Positions 8,655 to 16,624 of a DNA stretch of 64,000 bases are shown piece after piece (the first letter of the stretch is position 1; every line of letters begins with the position of its first letter). The stretch is taken from positions 2,790,001 to 2,854,000 of the forward strand of contig OZ253486.1 in NCBI GenBank assembly GCA_965261925.1. Direction: 5' to 3'. The translations under genes and the position numbers were made by a program. The notes below the pieces were generated by a model. The model did not search any database. It saw only the letters and a list, made by a program, of their open reading frames with translations, and was not told the DNA's origin. The DNA is from Bin87 sp965261925. Its GTDB lineage: Bacteria > Chloroflexota > Dehalococcoidia > Lucifugimonadales > UBA3495.

Positions 8655-9446
8655 CTAAAACTCCCGCAGCGACCGGCCGGTCAGGTCGAGAAATACGTCC
8701 TCCAGCGTAGCCAGTCGCACTTCCTGCTCGCGATGGAAACCTCGCGAGATCAGTTGGTCAATCAACTGCACGGGCGATGCCGAGACGATGATCTTGCCGT
8801 TATCCATCACCGCGACTCGGTCACACAACTCCTCGGCTTCTTCCATGTAGTGCGTGGTCAGCACCACGGTCCGCCCTTCCTGTTTCCAAGTTTTGGCCAA
8901 GTCCCAGATCAACCTTCGTGCCTGAGGATCCAGTCCGGTCGTCGGTTCGTCGAGGAACACAACGTCCGGGTTGTTGACCAACGAGGCAGCAATCGCGAAC
9001 CGTTGTTTCTGCCCTCCGGAGAGCGTGCGAAAGGACGCCGATTTTCGTTCCGCCAGATCCACCGCTTCGAGGAGCGGGACCGGATCGACCTTGACGCGGT
9101 AAATGCTGCCCAGCATTTTGAGGAGCTCGGCCAGTTTCAGGTGCTCAAAGAAGGCGCTGCTCTGCAATTGTACGCCGACCAGTTGCTTTACCGCTTTGGG
9201 ATTTTTACTCACGTCGATCCCGGCGACGGTTGCGCGCCCGCTGTCTGCGGAGCGCATTCCTTCAATAATTTCTATGGTCGTGGTCTTTCCCGACCCATTC
9301 GGGCCCAGCAGCGCGAATACCTCGCCGCGCTCCACTTCGAACGAAACGCCGTCAACCGCCTGAATGTCGCCGTATCGCTTTCGCAAATCCTCAACAACGA
9401 TGACCGGACCGGTTTCTTTGACGAGTTTGCCGCTGGTTACAGACAT
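8655..9446 (-). CDS. ABC-2 exporter ATP-binding protein
   Basis: A 263-residue nucleotide-binding subunit with Walker A GPNGSGKTTTIE, signature LSGGQKQRFAIA, Walker B PDVVFLDEPTTGLDPQARR and the H-loop LTTHYMEEAEEL. It belongs to the CcmA/DrrA-like group that pairs with ABC-2 permeases, and is immediately followed by one. ATG 9446 has GAGGAG about eleven bases upstream; a TACAAT -10-like box lies at 9476-9471 on the minus strand. Confidence 0.93.
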   Translation of the reverse strand: MSVTSGKLVKETGPVIVVEDLRKRYGDIQAVDGVSFEVERGEVFALLGPNGSGKTTTIEIIEGMRSADSGRATVAGIDVSKNPKAVKQLVGVQLQSSAFFEHLKLAELLKMLGSIYRVKVDPVPLLEAVDLAERKSASFRTLSGGQKQRFAIAASLVNNPDVVFLDEPTTGLDPQARRLIWDLAKTWKQEGRTVVLTTHYMEEAEELCDRVAVMDNGKIIVSASPVQLIDQLISRGFHREQEVRLATLEDVFLDLTGRSLREF

Positions 9447-9470
9447 GGTGCGTTGAACTCCTCGACGAAA

Positions 9471-9564
9471 ATTGTATCACTGGGAATCCGCTTTCTTTCC
9501 CCAGACAATTCGCACGGCCGATGGCGACGCCGTCGCGCTCCGGTCAACTACGCGGTGATACAAT
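9471..9564. promoter_or_regulatory. divergent -10 boxes between ABC exporter and sbcC
   Basis: GTGATACAAT occurs once on each strand: minus-strand TACAAT at 9476-9471 facing the ABC genes, and plus-strand TACAAT at 9559-9564 facing sbcC. The plus-strand box ends ten bases before the sbcC ATG, which predicts a leaderless mRNA. No convincing -35 hexamers were found. Confidence 0.4.
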
Positions 9565-9574
9565 CCGAAACACG

Positions 9575-12142
9575 ATGATCCCGCTGAGGCTTTCGGTTCG
9601 CAACTTCCTTTGCTACCGAGACGATGTGGCGCCGTTGGACTTACGGGGGATACACGTGGCCTGTTTGTGCGGAGCCAACGGCCACGGAAAGTCTGCCCTG
9701 CTGGACGCCATGACTTGGTGTCTATGGGGAAACGCCCGCACCGGTACTCAGAACCACAGCGATCTGATCGCGTATGGCGAATCGGAGTGCCGGGTCGAGT
9801 TGGACTTTTTGGCCCAGGGGCAGGCGCATCGCGCGATTCGCCGGCGTCGGCGGGCGGGCCAGGGCCGCACCGAGGTGGACCTGTTTATACTGGATGCCGC
9901 CGAACAGGCCCGGTCCATCAGCGGCAATTCAGTTCGGGAGACCAACTGGAAAATCCAGAACCTCGTCGGGATGGACTACAACACGTTCGTGAATACCGCG
10001 TTCCTGCTGCAGGGTCGATCAGATGAATTCACGCGCAAGACCCCGGCAGAGCGCAAAGCGGTCCTGTCGTCCGTCCTGGACCTGAGCCTCTACGAAAGCC
10101 TGCAAGCGTCGGCCGGCGCCCGAAGAGACAACTGGCGATCCGAAGTGGTGCGTACCGAGGGAGCCCTGGCCCAGAACCGCACCCTTCTAGAAGCCGTTCA
10201 AGACCCGACCGAAGAGCTCGGCGTAATAGCTTTGCGCTTACGTCGGCTTGCAGAAGAAATCGAACTAACTTCGGCCGAATCGGAACGGTTGCGCGACGCA
10301 GTCGCTGCATTGCGCCAAACACAGCGAGAAGCGGCTGCCGCTGTCAGTCGTAACGATAACCTGCGTGCCGATATCAAACACGCCGAAACTGCCGTCGCTG
10401 CCGTCTCCAAACGCATCGCGGACAGCCATGCATTGGAGGATCGTTCAGCCGAGATCTGTGCTGGCGCGCGGAATTTGGAAGTGGCCCAAGCCGATATGGG
10501 TCGCCTGCAAGCAGCCCGGACCGAATACGACGGACTGCGCGAACGTCGGAGCGAATTGCAGGCTGCGATTGACCGCGCGGCGGCGATGCTTAGCGCGGAA
10601 GCGACTCAGCTGCAAAAGCAAATCAACGATGTTCTGCGGCCGGCCGTTGACCGTTCCAGCAGCGTCGACGAGGAATTCCTGGCGCTGGCAGCGGGAGAAT
10701 CGGCGCTCGCCGCAGACCAGACCGTGCTGGAGGCGGAGATGACTCAGTCCGCTGACCTGCAGCGCGAGATCGCCCTGGCGCGCGCGGATCTGGACCGTTG
10801 CATCGGAGAGGGCAAAGACCTGCGCGCCAAACAGATGGACATGCAGTCGGCGGACGCGTTGTGCCCGCTTTGCCGCTCGCCGCTCAGCGCGGACGCTTGC
10901 GGCGATATTTCGGCGTGGTACGACACGGAGATCCAAGCCAAACTCACGCGTCACGATGAGATCAAGGGATCCTTGCTTGACTTGTCCGGGCGCCTGGAAG
11001 ACCTGGAGTCCGGAATTTCTCACCGCAGCGCATCCCTCTCCCAGCGACAGCAACAGATCCAGCAACGACGTGGCCGGCTCGAGCAGGAGCGACGGCAATC
11101 CGACGAGGCTGCAACACAATTGTCAGCGTCGCTTCCTCGCTTGGATCGCTTGCAACAAAGGTTGTTTGATGATGATTTCGCCCGTGACGAACGCGATGCT
11201 GTGACCCAGTTGGACCTTGCGATCGTTGGGCTGAGTTACGGTGAACAGTCCTTACAGGACGCTACCGAGAGGGTCCGGTCTTTCCAACATTGGGATTCGG
11301 AGTTACGAAAACTCCAGGACGCCCGTGATCGCCGGCACGAGGACGAAACGGTTTTAGTGCAAACCAAGGATCGACTGGATCGTTTGCGCGCGGAGCTGAA
11401 AAGCGTTGCAGCAACGCTGGAGGAAGCGAGGAGCGCGGTCGTCGACCTGCCGGCCCGGGAGCGGGAAGCATCCGACGCCGAGAAAGCCGTTGCCGGCCTC
11501 TTTGCCGAGCGGGACGCTCTCCTCGCTCGACAGGGGAGGTTGCACGGGGACGCGGAACGCCGGGTTTCTTATCTCGAAGAGATCGAGGTGTTGGAACATC
11601 GTCGAACGTCATCGGATACTGAGCAGGGTATCTATTCCGACCTAATCAACGCCTTCGGACGGAGCGGTGTCCCGGCCATGCTCATTGATGCCGCGGTTCC
11701 TCGAATTGAAACTGAAGCCAATCTGCTTCTGGGTCGGATGACGGATGGCCGACTGGCCGTCAAGTTGGAAACTCAGCGGGTGCGCCAGGCCGGCAACGTT
11801 GCTGAAACCCTGGATATCCTGGTCAGTGACGAACTGGGTTTGCGGAGTTATGATCTTTTCAGCGGTGGTGAGGCATTCCGCATCAACTTGGCGCTCCGCA
11901 TCGCTCTGTCCAAGGTGCTGGCCCAGCGCATGGGGCTGCCCCTGCCCACGCTCTTCATAGACGAAGGTTTCGGTACCCAGGACGCCGCCGGCCGTGAGCG
12001 TATCGTGGATGCCATCGCGTCGATCCAGGAAGATTTCGAAAAGATCATCGTCATCACTCATCTTGACGAACTGAAAGATCTATTCCCCGTCAGGATCGAA
12101 GTGCTCAAAACCGCCGAGGGGTCGCAATTCTGGCTCAGTTGA
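9575..12142 (+). CDS. sbcC: SbcC/Rad50-like DNA repair ATPase
   Basis: An 855-residue SMC-like ATPase. Walker A GANGHGKSALLDA lies near residue 35, QGRSDEFTRKTPAERKAVL is the typical Rad50/SbcC segment, long coiled-coil arms surround a zinc hook LCPLCRSPL (CxxC), and the C-terminal head has the signature LFSGGEAFRINLALRIALS and Walker B LPTLFIDEGFGTQD. With the nuclease SbcD it would process DNA ends and hairpins. ATG 9575 was chosen because MIPLRLSVRNFLCYRD is the typical N-terminus. There is no Shine-Dalgarno sequence. No sbcD is adjacent. Confidence 0.9.
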   Translation: MIPLRLSVRNFLCYRDDVAPLDLRGIHVACLCGANGHGKSALLDAMTWCLWGNARTGTQNHSDLIAYGESECRVELDFLAQGQAHRAIRRRRRAGQGRTEVDLFILDAAEQARSISGNSVRETNWKIQNLVGMDYNTFVNTAFLLQGRSDEFTRKTPAERKAVLSSVLDLSLYESLQASAGARRDNWRSEVVRTEGALAQNRTLLEAVQDPTEELGVIALRLRRLAEEIELTSAESERLRDAVAALRQTQREAAAAVSRNDNLRADIKHAETAVAAVSKRIADSHALEDRSAEICAGARNLEVAQADMGRLQAARTEYDGLRERRSELQAAIDRAAAMLSAEATQLQKQINDVLRPAVDRSSSVDEEFLALAAGESALAADQTVLEAEMTQSADLQREIALARADLDRCIGEGKDLRAKQMDMQSADALCPLCRSPLSADACGDISAWYDTEIQAKLTRHDEIKGSLLDLSGRLEDLESGISHRSASLSQRQQQIQQRRGRLEQERRQSDEAATQLSASLPRLDRLQQRLFDDDFARDERDAVTQLDLAIVGLSYGEQSLQDATERVRSFQHWDSELRKLQDARDRRHEDETVLVQTKDRLDRLRAELKSVAATLEEARSAVVDLPAREREASDAEKAVAGLFAERDALLARQGRLHGDAERRVSYLEEIEVLEHRRTSSDTEQGIYSDLINAFGRSGVPAMLIDAAVPRIETEANLLLGRMTDGRLAVKLETQRVRQAGNVAETLDILVSDELGLRSYDLFSGGEAFRINLALRIALSKVLAQRMGLPLPTLFIDEGFGTQDAAGRERIVDAIASIQEDFEKIIVITHLDELKDLFPVRIEVLKTAEGSQFWLS

Positions 12143-12210
12143 TCTCTGCCACATGATTACTGAGTAACGGCCTGCCCGGGAACACCTGTCCGCAAACCAA
12201 GGAGTGTCCG

Positions 12211-12630
12211 ATGCTAACCGAAGCCCAGCGGCAATTTTTGTCGGCTAACCACGATGCCGCCTTGACTACTTTCCGCCGAAATGGCGCCGGCCAGATGAGT
12301 ATCGTAACGTGCGGGTTGTACGGAGACGGAGTGGCGTTTACGACTACCGCAGATCGGGCGAAGCTCAGAAATCTTGCGCGTAACTCGCGCTGCACGATCC
12401 TGGTGGGTACGGGCGATTGGCGCAACTTCCTGGTTCTCGAAGGTGAAGCCCGGTTGGTCGGAACTGACAATGTGTCAGCCGATGAATACCGGGAGACCCT
12501 GCGGGACGTGTACCGGACCGCCGCCGGTGAGGAGCACTCCAACTGGCCGGAATACGACCAAGCGATGGTGAATGATAAGCGCTACGCGGTGCTGGTGACG
12601 CCATCGCACGTGTATGGAAGGGCCGACTAG
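12211..12630 (+). CDS. PPOX-class F420/FMN-dependent protein
   Basis: A 139-residue split-barrel flavin-binding protein of the pyridoxamine 5'-phosphate oxidase-like superfamily. It opens with LTEAQRQFLSANHDAALTTF, followed by MSIVTCGLYGDGVAFTTT and KLRNLARNSRCTILV, the usual pattern of the F420-dependent PPOX group. Members reduce various substrates with F420H2, or bind FMN or heme. A clear AAGGAG precedes ATG 12211 by seven bases. It follows sbcC by 68 bases. Substrate and cofactor cannot be fixed from sequence. Confidence 0.8.
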   Translation: MLTEAQRQFLSANHDAALTTFRRNGAGQMSIVTCGLYGDGVAFTTTADRAKLRNLARNSRCTILVGTGDWRNFLVLEGEARLVGTDNVSADEYRETLRDVYRTAAGEEHSNWPEYDQAMVNDKRYAVLVTPSHVYGRAD

Positions 12631-12642
12631 ACGAGGGAATCG

Positions 12643-12670
12643 GCCGGGGCGAGCCTGGGTTCACCCCGGC
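12643..12670. terminator. possible terminator at a convergent junction
   Basis: GCCGGGG and CCCCGGC form a perfect 7-bp stem with a 14-base loop in the 64-base gap between the plus-strand PPOX gene and the minus-strand molybdenum hydroxylase operon. It lacks a T-tract. Confidence 0.35.
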
Positions 12671-12694
12671 GCATGTGCCAAGTTGGGGTTCGAC

Positions 12695-14977
12695 TCAGTC
12701 GGCGGCAAGTCCCTCAGCGCGACGAAGCGTTTCCACGTCGAAGGGGATGTCCGCATCGTGTCCGTTCAATGCGGACAGCACGCGCTCCCCCGATAAAGGC
12801 AATTCTTTAACGCGCACACCCACGGCGTCGTACACCGCGTTGGCGATGGCGGCGGGCGGTCCAAAACCGGGAGGTTCAGCGACTGCGCGCGCGCCAAAGG
12901 GGCCGTCGGGCGCCGGAACGTTGATCAGGACGTTCTCGAGTTCGGGAAGGTCGATCGCCAGCGGCATCAAGTAGGACGCGAAGGAAGGATTCCGGACGGC
13001 GCCCGTCTCGGGATCGAACTGCTGGTCTTCGGTCAGGGCGCGTCCGATCCCCTGGACTACCCCGCCATCGAGTTGGCCCTCGACAGCCATGGGGTTGATG
13101 GCCGTTCCCACGTCCTGTGCCTGTATGTAGCGGAGCACTTTGACCTGACCGGTTTGTCGGTCGACCTTGACTTCAGCGGCCTGGGCGGCAAACACCGGCG
13201 TGTACGGCATACTGGACAGTGAAGCAGTGCCGATAATCGGTCCGCCGCGCGATGTGATGCTCGCGGCGGCCAGTTGCGCAAACGTGAGGCCCTGCGGTTC
13301 GTTGTCCATGACGTAGATGCGGCCGTCTTCGCTGCCCAGGGCCTCCTCGGGGACACCCAGCCGCTCCGCAGCCAGCGCGGTAAGCTTTTGAACGGTTTCC
13401 TCCGCGGCCCGTAGCACCGCGGTGCCCTGGCTGTACACGATGCGGCTACCACCTGATTGTCCCGTGTAAGGAGCCAGATCCGTGTCGCGTTTGGCAACGA
13501 CAACCTGGTCCATTGGAATGCCCAGGGCCTCGGCCGCGATGGCTGCCAGGGAGGTATCGCTGCCTGAGATGTCCACCGAGCCTGTCAGCAGGCTCACCGT
13601 TCCGTCGTCGTTGACGCTGATCGCGGCGGTGGAAGGTCCGCTGCCACTTCTCCACTCGCATAGCGCCAACCCCAACCCGTGGCCATCTTCGAGGTCTCGC
13701 GGCCAGTCTATCCTGGCCTTGATCGCCTCGAGCGCTTCCATCAGTCCATTGGTCGGGACCACCGCCCCACTCACCGAGACATCGCCCTCTCGCAGGGCGT
13801 TCTGCACACGCAGATCGTATGGGTCCATGCCCAACTCGTGGGCAATGCGATCCATGTGGGATTCCACGGCGAAGGTCATGTCGGCAACGCCTGATGCCCG
13901 ATACGAGCCGACGTAGATCTTGTTGGTGTACACGCCGTAGGAGCGCAAGCGGAAGTTGGGCACGCGGTAGGCGCCGATACCGTGGCCGATACCGGAGTTC
14001 GGGCCCGCGCCCAGGTACGCGCCCACATCGAAGATGGTATACGCTTCACGGGCAACGATGGTGCCGTCCCGCATCACACCGGACCTCACGTAGTTCGTCA
14101 CCGGCAGCCGCGGACCATTCATGGTGAACACTTCCTCGCGAGTATTCACCAACTTCACGGGCCTTCCCGTTTTCATCGCCAGTAGCGCGGGGAAAGCCTC
14201 GAACGCGAGCCGAAGCTTGGCGCCGAACCCACCGCCCAGTTCCATCGCGACCACTCGGATACGGGATACCGGGATTTCGAGCGCCCCGGCCAACGCCGCC
14301 CTGATCTGATACGGTCCCTGGGTGGACGCATAGATGACCAGCCGGCCGTTGGGCTCGACATCCGCCACGCAAGCCATCGGTTCCAGGAACCCCTGGTTGA
14401 TCCCCTGCGAACGATATACGTCCTCGACCACCACGTCGGCATCCCTGAAGGCCTGATCAACATCGCCGCGGTCGGCGTCCAGCAGGGTGCTCACGTTGTG
14501 GCCGAGCGTGAACCCGTATCCCTCGTAACCCTCCAATTCCGGGTGGACCGTGGCCGCTTCAGATCCCATGGCGGACAGTGGGTTGACCACTGCCGGGAGG
14601 TCTTCGTACTCGACCTCGATCAGTGCAATGGCTTCTTGCGCGGTGGCTTCGTCGTCAGCCGCTACCGCTGCGATTGGCTCCCCGATGAAGTTGACGACCT
14701 CGCGTGGCATGACGTACCGGTCCCGCAAAGCTCCGGAACCGAACCGAACGTCCGGAAAATCCGTCCCGGTGATGACACACCTCACGCCCGGATGGGCGGC
14801 GGCTTTGCTGGTGTCCAACCTGACGATACGGGCATGACTGCGAGTGGCAGGCAAAAGCTTGCAGGCCAACATCCCCGGCAAATAAACGTCCGACGCGTAG
14901 GTGGCCCGCCCGGTGACTTTCTCATAAGCATCGACGCGAGGGTGATTTCGCTCCAAAACTTTGAACTGTGTTGACAT
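12695..14977 (-). CDS. molybdenum hydroxylase large subunit (xanthine dehydrogenase/CoxL family)
   Basis: A 760-residue molybdopterin-cytosine-dinucleotide-binding subunit. It has the a/b hammerhead start (RVDAYEKVTGRATYASDV), the cofactor loop VAMELGGGFGAKLR, YTGQSGGSRIVYSQG and a C-terminal Glu in GARAVAEPPGFGP, expected to be the catalytic base. The active-site loop reads SYRASGVADM, not the AYRCSFR of form I CO dehydrogenase, so the substrate is more likely an aldehyde, purine or N-heterocycle. ATG 14977 has GGAGG eight bases upstream, which decides against the ATG at 14992. It is last in the FAD / 2Fe-2S / large-subunit operon. Confidence 0.92.
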   Translation of the reverse strand: MSTQFKVLERNHPRVDAYEKVTGRATYASDVYLPGMLACKLLPATRSHARIVRLDTSKAAAHPGVRCVITGTDFPDVRFGSGALRDRYVMPREVVNFIGEPIAAVAADDEATAQEAIALIEVEYEDLPAVVNPLSAMGSEAATVHPELEGYEGYGFTLGHNVSTLLDADRGDVDQAFRDADVVVEDVYRSQGINQGFLEPMACVADVEPNGRLVIYASTQGPYQIRAALAGALEIPVSRIRVVAMELGGGFGAKLRLAFEAFPALLAMKTGRPVKLVNTREEVFTMNGPRLPVTNYVRSGVMRDGTIVAREAYTIFDVGAYLGAGPNSGIGHGIGAYRVPNFRLRSYGVYTNKIYVGSYRASGVADMTFAVESHMDRIAHELGMDPYDLRVQNALREGDVSVSGAVVPTNGLMEALEAIKARIDWPRDLEDGHGLGLALCEWRSGSGPSTAAISVNDDGTVSLLTGSVDISGSDTSLAAIAAEALGIPMDQVVVAKRDTDLAPYTGQSGGSRIVYSQGTAVLRAAEETVQKLTALAAERLGVPEEALGSEDGRIYVMDNEPQGLTFAQLAAASITSRGGPIIGTASLSSMPYTPVFAAQAAEVKVDRQTGQVKVLRYIQAQDVGTAINPMAVEGQLDGGVVQGIGRALTEDQQFDPETGAVRNPSFASYLMPLAIDLPELENVLINVPAPDGPFGARAVAEPPGFGPPAAIANAVYDAVGVRVKELPLSGERVLSALNGHDADIPFDVETLRRAEGLAAD

Positions 14978-15011
14978 TGAATTTGCCTCCATAGGTGTTG
15001 GAGCAGACCGC

Positions 15012-15488
15012 CTAGCGATTTTCTCTCATTTCCTGGGCTGCGGCCATGACGGCCTCGATCACGCGCGCGTAACCGGTGCACCGGCACAAGTTGCCGCCGA
15101 TGGCGAACCGCACATCCTCTTCCGTAGGGTTTGGATTGTCTTGCAAGAACCCGGTGGCTGACATTATCAGCCCTGGAATACAGAACCCGCACTGCAACCC
15201 ACCGTGCTCCACGAACGCTTTCTGCACGGGACTGAGGTTGTCCACGCCAGCCAGACCTTCAATGGTAGTGATGGGCGAGCCGTGGGCGCTGTGGGCCAAT
15301 ACCAGGCATGAAGTAACCGGCTTGCCGTCCATCAGTACGGTGCAGGCTCCGCAGTCCCCTTCGTCGCAGCCTTTTTTGGCGCCGGTCAATTGCGCTTCGT
15401 CGCGCAGGCAGTCCAACAGGGAATAGTAAGGTTCCACCAACATCAGCCGGCTCTCGCCGTTGATTGTCAGAGTGAGCGGCTGTTTCAT
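15012..15488 (-). CDS. molybdenum hydroxylase [2Fe-2S] small subunit
   Basis: A 158-residue CoxS/XdhC-type electron-transfer subunit. The plant-type cluster is held by C41, C46, C49 and C61 (GCDEGDCGACTVL), and the second cluster by C100, C103, C135 and C137 (LQCGFCIPG and CRCTGY). It carries electrons from the molybdenum centre to the FAD subunit. It lies 21 bases after the FAD subunit gene and 34 bases before the large subunit gene. All eight cysteines are intact. Confidence 0.96.
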   Translation of the reverse strand: MKQPLTLTINGESRLMLVEPYYSLLDCLRDEAQLTGAKKGCDEGDCGACTVLMDGKPVTSCLVLAHSAHGSPITTIEGLAGVDNLSPVQKAFVEHGGLQCGFCIPGLIMSATGFLQDNPNPTEEDVRFAIGGNLCRCTGYARVIEAVMAAAQEMRENR

Positions 15489-15509
15489 GACGTTAACCTC
15501 GTGGGCCGG

Positions 15510-16430
15510 CTACCATGCGGTTTGCACGGCCAAGCGCCGAATATCTTCAAAATCGGGGATACCGCCGGCGGCAGCAGCAGCAGCGTATCGCAGGGTGCGC
15601 TCCGTGAGAACCTGTGCGATCTGCCGGCGGTATTCCGCTCCGCTCCGCACATCAGCGATGGGGCTGGAAGCCTGGCCGGCCAGCCGCGCTGCTTCTGATA
15701 TGTTTTCTTCAGTAGGGATTTGACCCAGCAAACGTCCCTCAGCACCGTGGGCTCGCATCGGCGTCGGAGCAACAGCTCCCAGGGCGATCCGCACCGAGGA
15801 GCACGCGCCGTCGGAGCCGACGCTCACCACGGAGGCAGCGCCTACAGTGGATATGTCCATGGCACCGCGAGGGCTGTGCTTGATGTACAAACCGCCGGAG
15901 TTCGGCGCCGGCGTTGGGAGCCTAATCTCGGTCATGATCTCTCCGGCCGCGAGCGCGGTTTGACCCGGGCCGACGAAAACGTCGGTCAACGGCAGCCAAC
16001 GTTCGCCGCCGGAACTGACCACACGACACTGGGCATCGTACGCCAGGAGCGCCGGCAAGGTATCCCCCGCCGGCGAGGCATTGCAAACGTTGCCAACGAC
16101 GGTGGCCAGATTGCGGACCTGTACGCCAGCGAACGCGGTCGCCCCGGCAGCCAGCGCGGAGTATCGTGTGCGGACGGTGGCGCTCCGCTCAATGTCCTGT
16201 ACGGTGGCCATAGCGCCAACGGACAGACCGTCGTCGTCGTTGAAGCGGATGCCGTCCAACCCCGGAACGTGCTGCATGCAGACGACCATCTCGGGTCTCC
16301 ACGAACCGGTGCGCCATCGGACCAGGAAATCCGTGCTGCCGGCGACGAGCCGCGCCCGGGTTCCGTGCTTCTCCAACATCTCGAGCGCCTCATCCAATGA
16401 GTGCGGCTCCAGGTAGTCGAAACGAGCCAT
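15510..16430 (-). CDS. molybdenum hydroxylase FAD-binding medium subunit
   Basis: A 306-residue CoxM-like protein of the FAD-binding PCMH type. The flavin-binding sequences RLVAGSTDFLVRW and ATVVGNVCNASPAGDT are present, followed by the C-terminal CO-dehydrogenase flavoprotein domain (LPLTDVFVGPGQTAL, GEIMTEIRLP). First gene of the three-subunit operon; a near-consensus promoter lies about 80 bases upstream. Confidence 0.94.
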   Translation of the reverse strand: MARFDYLEPHSLDEALEMLEKHGTRARLVAGSTDFLVRWRTGSWRPEMVVCMQHVPGLDGIRFNDDDGLSVGAMATVQDIERSATVRTRYSALAAGATAFAGVQVRNLATVVGNVCNASPAGDTLPALLAYDAQCRVVSSGGERWLPLTDVFVGPGQTALAAGEIMTEIRLPTPAPNSGGLYIKHSPRGAMDISTVGAASVVSVGSDGACSSVRIALGAVAPTPMRAHGAEGRLLGQIPTEENISEAARLAGQASSPIADVRSGAEYRRQIAQVLTERTLRYAAAAAAGGIPDFEDIRRLAVQTAW

Positions 16431-16507
16431 CGCAGCCCTCCCCCGCCGATTCCGGTAACACGCACCGTCCGCAAAGGGAGGATGCCGTTCCGCGTCGGCC
16501 TGCGGCG

Positions 16508-16536
16508 ATTATATGGCGGCCCGAAAATGCGGTCAA
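16508..16536 (-). promoter_or_regulatory. promoter of the molybdenum hydroxylase operon
   Basis: Minus-strand TTGACC (16536-16531), 17-base spacer and TATAAT (16513-16508). Predicted start near 16501, about 70 bases ahead of the FAD subunit ATG. It shows that the operon is expressed separately from the upstream fusion gene. Confidence 0.7.
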
Positions 16537-16556
16537 CGAGCGCCAAACGGGAATCA

Positions 16557-16583
16557 ATTGGGGCGGAAACATCCCGCCCCAAT
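16557..16583 (-). terminator. terminator-like hairpin after the MfnB fusion gene
   Basis: ATTGGGGCGG and CCGCCCCAAT form a perfect 10-bp stem with a 7-base loop, beginning about 42 bases after the fusion gene's stop codon. A strong T-tract is missing, but the position between that stop and the next promoter fits a terminator. Confidence 0.55.
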
Positions 16584-16624
16584 CAAACGCCTCACCGAAA
16601 TGAAGCGGTATTTCCGGTAGGCCT

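Noticed and set aside
12695..16430. Aerobic CO dehydrogenase (CoxMSL form I)
   Set aside because: Gene order fits, but the active-site loop is SYRASG rather than AYRCSFR.
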